Made by a program: the position numbers and the translations under genes | DNA from: Prostheceraeus crozeri | Taxonomy: Eukaryota > Platyhelminthes > Polycladida > Euryleptidae | DNA length: 64,000 bases | Direction: 5' to 3' | NCBI GenBank assembly: GCA_907163375.1 | Contig: CAJQUW010003396.1 | Coordinates: forward strand, 248,001 to 312,000 | Shown: positions 56,873-64,000 of the stretch, piece after piece | Layout: each line of letters opens with the position of its first letter | How positions within the stretch are numbered: position 1 is the stretch's first letter | The notes under the pieces: generated by a model | The model's input: only the letters and a program-made list of their open reading frames with translations | The model's database searches: none | Told to the model about the DNA's origin: nothing

Positions 56873-57307
56873 TTAAACACGACAGCAGCGTCGAAACATC
56901 ACCGTCGTAAACGCAATGAAATAGAGGAAGACATTGAGTACAGCACTAGTAAAAAGCAGTACACTGAGAACAGCCACAGTACCAGTAGGATAGTCAGAAG
57001 CAGATACATGTGTGGGTAGCCGTAATGTATCATTCAGTGAGGTACTATAGTTCAATGGAAACAGTTCAGCTGTGTCGTTTGCTGATATGTTATGAGCCAG
57101 ACATGAACAATCTGTTTGTATGACGATGCTTGTAAAGTTTAATTCCTTTGCATCAATTGTGCTTAAGTGGAAAAGGCTTCCCATAAGCAACGTGTAGAAT
57201 ACATAATTCCAAGCAAGGTAATGAAAGAATACCATGATGTAACAGTGATGAAAGTGTATTCGTAAACTAATTTGGTTTAAAATTATAGGATAGCATATAG
57301 TCAACAT
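56873..57307 (-). CDS. Predicted membrane glycoprotein (144 aa)
   Basis: The open frame begins with GTG at 57313. I use the ATG at 57307 (MLTICYPIILNQISLRIHFH). Residues 25-45 form a first hydrophobic segment (YIMVFFHYLAWNYVFYTLLM). A central region carries N-glycosylation sequons (NFTS, NISA, NDTA, NYST, NDTL) and cysteines (DCSCL). A C-terminal membrane helix (VAVLSVLLFTSAVLNVFLYF) ends in FRRCCRV, with possible palmitoylated cysteines. The topology suggests a small surface or membrane-remodelling protein of the element. No family is recognised, and no break is seen. Confidence 0.6.
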   Translation of the reverse strand: MLTICYPIILNQISLRIHFHHCYIMVFFHYLAWNYVFYTLLMGSLFHLSTIDAKELNFTSIVIQTDCSCLAHNISANDTAELFPLNYSTSLNDTLRLPTHVSASDYPTGTVAVLSVLLFTSAVLNVFLYFIAFTTVMFRRCCRV

Positions 57308-57336
57308 CTTCACAGTTTGCGTGAATGATGATAGCG

Positions 57337-57507
57337 TTACTCAAACGATGTATAATCTCTACAATCACTGGATGATAATAGTTTTTCCGACACAAGATTC
57401 CACTGCCTTGCATAATCATGCTTTCTCATTTCAATGAGACGATGATACAGTGGTATCATGGTCATAGATGACTGTTCTAAAATCGGCAAGGATTGCATCA
57501 AAATCAT
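57337..57507 (-). CDS. Small ORF overlapping the RING stop (56 aa)
   Basis: An ATG at 57507 overlaps the stop of the RING frame as ATGA. The 56-codon frame contains MTMIPLYHRLIEMRKHDYAR followed by QWNLVSEKLL. It is predicted to be helical, with no membrane segment. The family is not recognised. The stop-start overlap repeats an arrangement seen twice elsewhere in this element, which supports it as real, but it is short. Confidence 0.45.
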   Translation of the reverse strand: MILMQSLPILEQSSMTMIPLYHRLIEMRKHDYARQWNLVSEKLLSSSDCRDYTSFE

Positions 57508-57752
57508 TTATATACATTGACTGTTGAAATTATTTCTTGATCACAGATGGGGCACAACATAGTTTCCAAGGCTACATAGCACGTAAAACACATAACAGAA
57601 TGACAACATGGTAAAAAGAGAATGGACCGCTCCCTTTTAAAACACTCAACGCAGTTCCGTTCACATAATAATTTAAACGTCTCTTCTTCCAATTTCTTTC
57701 TGAAGTCACTTTTATTGGTAGAGCTACTTGACAAATCAGTTGCAAATTTCAC
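57504..57752 (-). CDS. IAP-type RING finger domain (probable C-terminal half of a UBA-RING protein)
   Basis: The frame has no ATG before the RING (it opens with GTG at 57752), so it is probably read through from the UBA-like frame just upstream by a frameshift or short splice. A helix EEETFKLLCERN leads into the RING: CVECFKRERSILFLPCCHSV followed by MCFTC, then MLCPICDQEIISTVNVY. The spacing Cys-x2-Cys, Cys-x-His-x3-Cys-x2-Cys, Cys-x2-Cys and the terminal I-x-x-TV-x-x-Y are those of inhibitor-of-apoptosis E3 ligases. No BIR domain was found. A role in blocking host cell death or in ubiquitination of other targets is inferred. Confidence 0.75.
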   Translation of the reverse strand: MKFATDLSSSSTNKSDFRKKLEEETFKLLCERNCVECFKRERSILFLPCCHSVMCFTCYVALETMLCPICDQEIISTVNVYK

Positions 57753-58012
57753 TTTTTCTTTTTCACTCCAGATCGCTCCAATTTCACCCTCCTATTTTTA
57801 CTATCATTACATTGCAGCATGGAAAAATCCTCTATCCATCTTCGATCCAAATGATGATTCATAGCATGCTCATCTAGATCCATTAGTCTTTCAACTAAAG
57901 CGCCAGCTTTAATATTTTCATTTACATTTGTAACACTTTCTATAGCCTTCAACGAATAACCAAGCTCTCTTGCTATAGACCATGAAGTTGGAAAACGAAT
58001 GCAACTTTTCAT
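57749..58012 (-). CDS. UBA-like domain (probable N-terminal half of the UBA-RING protein)
   Basis: I start at the ATG at 58012 (MKSCIRFPTSWSIARELGYS). Residues 15-45 read ARELGYSLKAIESVTNVNEN followed by IKAGALVERLMD. This resembles a UBA three-helix bundle, which IAP proteins carry between BIR and RING. The C-terminus becomes basic (NDSKNRRVKLERSGVKKKK), and its stop falls in an A-rich tract that overlaps the RING frame. The overlap and the missing ATG in the RING frame suggest one gene with a frameshift at 57750-57790, or programmed frameshifting in the A-rich tract. Confidence 0.5.
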   Translation of the reverse strand: MKSCIRFPTSWSIARELGYSLKAIESVTNVNENIKAGALVERLMDLDEHAMNHHLDRRWIEDFSMLQCNDSKNRRVKLERSGVKKKK

Positions 58013-58018
58013 CTTCAA

Positions 58019-58472
58019 ATAATTTCAAATGATCATGAGTGTCAGGAATGGACACTGAGTTGAACATGCTTGATATGACTTGTACACCTTTCACAGTATT
58101 GATGACTCTATGTAATCTAATACTTTACTTTCACAAACATGAGTTGTGGTAAAAACTATTTGACTACACTAACGCTTACATTTTATGACACTTGTGTTTC
58201 ATAAAACGCCATGATGAAACTTTCTAACTATACATCAACCTGTGTTGCAGTAAAACTTTTGTACAACATGATTTACTTTCATTTCATCAATTTTTCACCC
58301 ATCCTCTGAGTTATACGGACTTGGAACCGTCATGAAAGCAAATGACTTTCAATCCTCATTATGGGTAGCCTCGTAAAGGCTCATGGATCATTCATGGAAA
58401 ATGGCAATGAAGCAGTGTGTATGTCTTCATGTTTTAAAGAAAGGATTCTCTTCACTCATATTTATGTTTAGG
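58019..58472. promoter_or_regulatory. Intergenic region with repeated motifs
   Basis: Contains TACTTTACTTTCACAAACAT, GTGGTAAAAACTATTTGACTA, and CTTGTGTTTCATAAAACG followed by CCATGAT, all repeated in diverged form at 58850-58925. A related GTAAAACTTTTGTACAACAT lies at about 58250. Such repeats next to two gene starts could be promoter or replication elements. Confidence 0.5.
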
Positions 58473-58685
58473 TCAAAACCATTTTCCTTCTTTTAGCATG
58501 TTGGATTGTCTTTGATGTCTAACTAGTGTTGCTTTCTTCACATAGTCAATCGTTTCTAGACAATCGGCAATCTTCCTTGAATCACCTGTCTTGATTGCCA
58601 TGGAGTAGTACCTTTCTGATAACTCCATGATTGTGTTCTTTTCTTTCTTTTGACGAATTATTAATTCAGCTTCTGTCTCACTCAT
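58473..58685 (-). CDS. Small charged protein (70 aa)
   Basis: An intact frame from an ATG at 58685. The predicted long helix LIIRQKKEKNTIMELSERYY is followed by a Lys/Arg-rich C-terminus. Not recognised. It is the rightmost frame on the minus strand of the Maverick gene set, between two intergenic regions carrying repeated motifs. Confidence 0.5.
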   Translation of the reverse strand: MSETEAELIIRQKKEKNTIMELSERYYSMAIKTGDSRKIADCLETIDYVKKATLVRHQRQSNMLKEGKWF

Positions 58686-58849
58686 GATGCAGGATCACTA
58701 CACTGTAACAATGCTCAGTGAAAAGTGAATTTCTATAAAGTGCTACCTCCTTATATCTTGTCGTAGGAAACCTGAGTCCTGGATGGCGAACTTTAGGATT
58801 TGTGATGTGCTTCATTAACTTTGAGGCTACATTATCATTTCATAAACTT

Positions 58850-58925
58850 GTGTTTCATAAAACGTCATGATCAAACTTTACTTTCACAAACGTGTGTCGC
58901 GATAAAACTATTTGACTAAACCATG
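58850..58925. repeat. Second copy of the intergenic motif cluster
   Basis: CTTGTGTTTCATAAAACG then TCATGATC, ACTTTACTTTCACAAACGTG and GATAAAACTATTTGACTAAA correspond to 58122-58225, in a different internal order. Confidence 0.65.
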
Positions 58926-59159
58926 ATACACTTTCTGACTACGTTCACAAGAGCTTGTTCACTAGCGAAGAGAGAAGTCTGTGATGTGTTGCATGTGGTG
59001 CAAGGGTGGCCTCCCGCTTCATCCCTTCATCATCTAGCCTCAGTGATAGAGGCGAGCAGAACGCATGGTTCATTCTCCCATGGTTGGCCAACTGTCGGGA
59101 GACAAGTGCAATGGAGATTTTATGAGGTAACCTGTGGCAGATAGCTAAATGTCACCCTG

Positions 59160-59720
59160 TCGGTCAGAGTACAACGTTGAGACGAAAGGCAACCACTTGC
59201 AAACATGACGCAGAGAGGTTTCACAAGGATTACCATTGCCCACGTCCCGTGCAGTACTCATCGCTATGGACTTCACCGTTGTCTCGAAGGAACGCCCACC
59301 AACAGGAAGTATGACACCGAAAATCTCCGTGACTTGCACCGTCCATGACTTGATAGCCAGACATGAAAACCGGTGAAGTTGGTAAGAGGAAACATCCCAA
59401 GTCGTTGCTTTGATGAGCTTGATAGCAAGCCGTAGAGAGGGATAGCAAGCCGTGATTCACCAGCGTTTTGCAATGGAGATGTTTAGATGCCACACATGAC
59501 AAGATAGATAGGACTCAACCGATTGGCGTTCAAAGTGCTACGTTGAGAACTGTGTCAAATGCCCAACATGGGTCGCCCCAGCGGTTTCGGTCTAAAATAT
59601 GACACACTCCCTTGCCACACTTATCACTACGGCATCGTCCGCCGTCCCGAAGGAACACCCTGTCAGTGGAATATTACAGCAAAACTCTCCATGTCTTCCT
59701 CGCTTTCAGTAAAAAGCTGC
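59160..59720. repeat. Diverged direct duplication, spacing about 370 bp
   Basis: Segment 59165-59340 (ACAACGTTGAGACG, CATCGCTATGGACTTCACCG followed by TTGTCTCGAAGGAACGCCC) aligns with 59536-59710 (GCTACGTTGAGAAC, CACTACGGCATCGTCCGCCG followed by TCCCGAAGGAACACCC). Frames in both are broken, so this is an ancient tandem duplication or two copies of a repeat. Confidence 0.55.
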
Positions 59721-60449
59721 TTGGTTCATGAGAAGACTGGCTCAGATGTCATTAAAAAATCCTTTCATTGACTTCAGCAGGGTCGAAAACCCCAGAAAAC
59801 CTCCAAAACTAGTGAATTTAAATTTTTCAACTTTTTAGCACTACTTATGAAATTTTATAAGTAATTTATCACTTAGGGCAGGTCAATAGCGACCGAACCT
59901 TTTTTGAATCAAGTCAAACGCACTTGTAGAAGCAAAGTTACAAGCCTTTAAAGTTTTGGAGTCTTTTATGGCCTGGAGACGAAGGCTATAAAATGTCCGA
60001 AGCTATCATCGGAGCTCAGAGAGACGACCTACCTTTGACAATCGCTCTCTAAATGAAAAGTCTCCGTCGGTTCCCGCTTATATAGTGTGTGGCGATCAGC
60101 TGATGACGCAATATCCATCATCCAAAAACTTTAAACCCGTCTATCTCCGGCTCTACTGCTCCGATTGACTTCAAATTTTGAGTGTCATGTTTTCTCACTC
60201 TCCCCTCTCATTTATGACATCCCTCGACCCTCTACGATGGCCAGAAGCCGAGCTGAAAAAACTCTGTCGTTTTTTCAAAAAATTCCAAAATCTTGGAAAA
60301 TGCACAAAAACTCGATTTTCAACAGGCTCTCATTTGGAAACGAAACCTTCCACGCATCTGAAAAGATAGGATCCTAGAGAACAGAGTGCCGTCTTACCCC
60401 TAAAAGAAACCCGAGCTCTTCATTCACTTCCAATCTTCCGCTATTCATC
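59721..60449. other. No gene recognised
   Basis: Short overlapping frames only. It includes TATATAGTGTG at about 60080. Confidence 0.4.
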
Positions 60450-60464
60450 ACCAATAGTGGTTAC

Positions 60465-61165
60465 TCTTAGCTTTCAAATGAGCTATCACACGACTTTCTC
60501 CGATCTCTAACACCAAAGTTGGAAATTTAACAGGAGGGGGGGAGTCAGCACTTTTTCTCTCCGATTGAGCTGGAAAGAAGTTCCTAGACGCAACATTGAC
60601 CAAAACGTCCGAATTTGCACTTCGTTTTTCCATCCGAGACCTCCTTCATGTCGGAAAACGACTTTTCTCATCCCAAAACATCCAAAACCTGACTTTTCCA
60701 ACTCTGACGTTTTCCTGCCATTTTCCTCCCTAAACCCAGAAAAATTGGACCAAACTGAGCTTTCCACTGCATTTTTCTCACTCTTAGCTTTCAAATGAGC
60801 TATCACACGACTTTCTACGATCTCTAACACCAAAGTTGGAAGTCTGACAGGAGGGGAGGGTCAGAACTTTTTCTCTCCGATGTTGCTGGAAACATCCTTC
60901 CTAACCCAAAACTTCACGTAGATTCCGAATCTGGCCTCCGTTTTCCCATCCGAGGCCTCCTTCATGTCGAAAAATGGACTTTCTCATCCCAAAACATCCA
61001 AAACCTGACTTTTCCAACTCTGCCGCTCCACCCCTTGCCTCTCAGGAAAACTCCTCCTGTCTTCCCTCCCCACCCAACATTTCACGCAGATTCCAAATCT
61101 AAACTCCACTTTCACATCCGAACCCTCCTTCATGACGATTTCCAACTTTTCTCATCCCAAACAGC
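60465..61165. repeat. Pyrimidine-rich tandem repeat, period about 315 bp
   Basis: The block CTCTTAGCTTTCAAATGAGC followed by TATCACACGACTTTCT occurs at about 60464 and 60779. CTCATCCCAAAACATCCAAA followed by ACCTGACTTTTCCAACTCTG occurs at about 60668 and 60984. A third, partial unit (CTCCTTCATGACGATTTCC, then TTTTCTCATCCCAAACAGC) follows at 61125-61165. Strand asymmetry is strong. Confidence 0.85.
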
Positions 61166-62771
61166 ACCAACACCCACCTTTTCTCACTCTATCCCTCCCA
61201 CTTTCCTATCACCTTCCTTCCCATCCCTTACCGGAAAACTCCTTCCTTCCTTCCAGAAGGGGGGCTAGGGACCAGTTTTCTCCTCTCGGACCCATTCCTC
61301 CCAACACATCCTTGGCCACTTCCTTCCTCTCTCCAGAGGGGGGGTGACTCATCGTTGCGCATTTTGGACTTGCGCCTGGGATGGATTACTATTAATACTC
61401 ATGCACATGTAGTCTATTATACATTGAATTAGTCTACAATGAAATCTACAACTTGTCCCGTTAACATGTTGATCCGTCTGCTATTCTCAAGTTAAAGACA
61501 AAAGACCCTTTAAGAAAACTGTTTCCTTTTAGTTACAACTATGTGCTACAGAGTATGTGTCAATCTACAGTGATCAAAGCTGTGGCTATCGCAAGTGACA
61601 GAATTGTTCAAAACTCTGATATTAATCTTTTTATGGTCCAAAATAATGTAGAGAAGATCCTAGATACCAAATGAAAGTTTTCAATAATTATCTTCCGCTG
61701 TCCTTTGTTCTGCACATAATGAAAACTCAGAAAAAATTCCACTTGTCGCTCTGTTGCACGTGAAGGCAATTGGTTTTAGTCAATTTTCAATACAAGAGAA
61801 ATTCAGAAATCTTCGCAAAGCTTATTCGCTCCGCAGTGGCGCTATTCGGTTGACAGAAGCACGACAAAAGTTACCTTGTTTAAGGCTCTCGCTGAGCATT
61901 ATCCAAATACTTGACAGATTTTACTTCGGTCGGTCAGAAACTGATTAATGCGCATCTGACGCATATGTGCTATTGAATCTTCTTTGTATCTTCTGCTTAG
62001 TAAACATAGCCAACGCATGCTGCAAAAAAGAAATGTGCACGATTCTACATGTCCGGTCTGTAATGAGTGAATTGCTGGACCGGTCATGGAAAAATGCACA
62101 TCAACGGTCCTGTAGCTTAACGGACCACATGTTCGACACTGTAATTCTACAGACAATTTTATAGCCAAAGACAAGGCTATCTGATTTCTGATACTCTGTC
62201 AATTTTCTTGCAAAATAGTTCATGCCTATGAAATACCCTTAAACACACCCCTAAACACACACACTCTCTCTAACTCTGTCTCAAACGTTCACTCTACTGC
62301 AGCTCTGTTACCTTTTAAATACTACTTCGATTAAGTAAGTTTGACCTTAAAGATGCACTCTTAAAAATTGTTATCAAACTGAATACCATTATATTTAAGA
62401 TATAAAATATAATTCCATCCATGTCTAAAGACAGCGTTCTCCTTTCTTTGATGCTTTGGTTTAACACATAATTGAAACTATCAACAATACAATCCAATTT
62501 TGATAAGAGCATATATTGTAATTAGAGTAGTATAAAATGCACTGCGAGTAAATGTATTAATGCAAATTAGTCCGCGCGATCAGACAAGAATTGTCGATAA
62601 GGAGGAAATCTGTCTATTGATGCGCAGCATCAGTTTAAGTAATGATTTGGCTGTTCAATTTTCTGTCAAATGGCTGTGTGTAATTTGCAGTGCAGGTCAC
62701 GTAAATTTACAGATGCAATTCTACAGCACTTTTGGTTTGCTTGCAGACTGCATCAGAATCAAAGAACTAGT
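61166..62771. other. No gene recognised
   Basis: The pyrimidine-rich character fades near 61350. The remainder is AT-rich with short frames only. Confidence 0.4.
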
Positions 62772-63474
62772 CCGGGAACTACTGACACTTTCTTCCTAAA
62801 TTCGCGCACCCAGGGCTTAATAGCATGGATTTGTAGATATTGAAACGCTGAATACAAAAATCAAATTCTTGAGTGTCACAGCCAGCTGGTTTCAGTTATA
62901 GTTAAGGTTAAAGGATTCAAGAAATATCTAAGGATTTAAAATTATACTTGGCAATTTTCGTATATTTTCTTTTGCAGAAAAGAAACTATTTATCAGAATG
63001 CCATGAAATTTAAACATGATTAAGTTCAGAACATCAACTTCGATATAAAAGTTGAAGTGAGTCACATGATTCATGTTTGAGAGACCCCTACAAAATGGGC
63101 AAATTTCTTGTTTTGACTTAATTTTGGCGATTTTGCTGAATCAAATACTGAATCATGTGACTCACTTCAACTTTTATATCGACGTTGATGTTCTGAACTG
63201 AATCATGTTTCAAATTTCATGGCATACTGATAAATAGTTTCTTTTCTGCAAAAGATAATGTACGAAAATTGCCAAGTGTTCACAATCCATAGAAATTTCT
63301 TTAATTTTACAATTGGATTCCAATGGGAATCCTTCAACCTTACATATAACCGAAAGCGACTGGCTGTGACACTCAAGAATTTGATTTTTGTATTCAGCGT
63401 TTCAATATCCACAAATCCATGCTATTAAGCCCTGTGTGCGCGAATTTAGGAAGAAAGTGTCAGTAGCTCCCGTC
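62772..63474. repeat. Large inverted repeat with about 310-bp arms
   Basis: The left arm (62772-63085) and right arm (63145-63474) pair over almost their whole length. Examples are ACTACTGACACTTTCTTCCT at the outer end, TTAATAGCATGGATTTG, CAAATTCTTGAGTGTCACAG and, next to the loop, AGTTGAAGTGAGTCACATGA. The spacer is about 60 bp. No coding capacity. This has the structure of a fold-back element. Confidence 0.9.
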
Positions 63475-64000
63475 TTAAACTTAGAAGTCATCGAAAGTAC
63501 ATTTATTTCTACGCATTCATATCACATCACAACAATAGTCAAGGAAATTCCAAATCTAGTAGCCTATCGCGAACTTTGTAAATTTCTTTATCAAAAATTG
63601 CTTGAATATTAATAACCTAGCAAAAACAGAAAAATATAATGATATTCTGAAAATGCTTGTTGACTGCTCGACCGAAATTATGTCAAAATAAATTATAGAA
63701 CAATGAACTACCCGACGCTTCGTTATCGACTTAGTCATGTGCCATGCGGATAAATTTAGGTGGTGATGATTGCAAAGCAGAAGCACTGAATTTCACTTGC
63801 ATCCATCCTGCTTCCAACACCATCAATCATCAAATTTCTATGTAAAATTGTTCATTAAATGCTAATGATCTTCACCTGATTGTGAATTGCTAGATGTGAT
63901 AATCTGCCCGTGAGTAAAGTTCTGTGATGTGAGTTTGGCTTTTAGATTCCCCCACATACATTTTTTAAGGAATGTTGTGTACCTCGTCACATTCAATATT
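63475..64000. other. No gene recognised
   Basis: Short frames only, up to the window edge. Confidence 0.45.

Larger units (their letters stand above)
47693..58685. mobile_element. Decayed Maverick/Polinton (adintovirus-like) element, coding part
   Basis: The coordinates give the minimal coding extent. Recognised hallmark genes on the minus strand, right to left, are: core protein (56841), packaging ATPase (56405), a conserved Polinton protein (55787), integrase (54945), protein-VI-like (53832), major capsid protein (53440), protease (52159) and penton-like protein (51184). Small genes flank them on both strands. Retroviral-type integrase plus double-jelly-roll capsid, HerA/FtsK ATPase and adenain-type protease is the defining Maverick set. 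DNA polymerase B is not found in the window. Most hallmark genes carry stops or frameshifts. TIRs and the expected short target duplication were not located. Confidence 0.9.

Noticed and set aside
58923-59502. Possible degenerate DNA polymerase B downstream of the Maverick genes
   Set aside because: The translated frames show none of the YCDTDS-, KLxxNSxYG- or exonuclease-type motifs, and the region is a diverged duplication.
60178-60377. Two overlapping plus-strand frames in the CT-rich region
   Set aside because: They are low-complexity by-products of pyrimidine-rich DNA, with no domain features.
62772-63474. Fold-back as the terminal repeats of the Maverick element
   Set aside because: Both arms lie on the same side of the element, and no arm copy is seen left of 47.7 kb.

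Overview
The window is AT-rich eukaryotic nuclear DNA. Non-coding DNA dominates, and there are introns, TATA boxes, AATAAA signals and many DNA transposons and retroelements. The two probable host genes (a secreted C-type-lectin-like protein and the last exon of an FkbM-type methyltransferase-like gene) and the mix of hAT, piggyBac, pogo, Tc1, CR1-like, BEL/Pao, Penelope and Maverick elements point to a marine invertebrate animal. The phylum cannot be fixed from sequence alone.

From 1 to 47 kb the DNA is mostly nested, decayed transposons. Those with clean boundaries are: a pogo element (5103-7218, TA duplication, broken transposase); four hAT-type elements with GGAGTC-rich ends (3057, 9872, 15488 and 40745, each with an 8-bp duplication); a piggyBac deletion derivative (13999-15034, TTAA); two hAT-like elements with CATAGAG ends (16465 and 24530); a hAT relic split by a CR1-like retrotransposon (27775-32110); a Tc1/mariner element (33841-35483); and further hAT elements at 35614-37576, 44001-45049 and about 45655-47023. 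Fragments of Penelope, BEL/Pao and other non-LTR elements, SINE-like copies and several fold-back elements fill much of the rest.

The most interesting part is 47.7-58.7 kb: a decaying Maverick/Polinton (adintovirus-like) element. It carries a DDE integrase, an FtsK/HerA-type packaging ATPase, an adenain-like protease, a double-jelly-roll major capsid protein, a penton-like protein, a protein-VI-like minor capsid protein, a basic core protein and other small genes. One is a UBA-RING protein of the inhibitor-of-apoptosis type; another is a predicted membrane glycoprotein. No protein-primed DNA polymerase B was found in the window. Most of its morphogenesis genes have stops or frameshifts, but the 666-codon penton-like frame is open.

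The element is packed like a virus. Three gene pairs overlap by ATGA, two stop codons lie inside AATAAA signals, a bidirectional TATA promoter drives two small genes, and one small gene is followed by hairpins plus a CAAGAAAGA box that resemble a histone mRNA 3' end.

From 59 to 64 kb there are diverged duplicated segments, a pyrimidine-rich tandem repeat with a period near 315 bp, and a large near-perfect inverted repeat. No TIR or target duplication for the Maverick element was found by eye.
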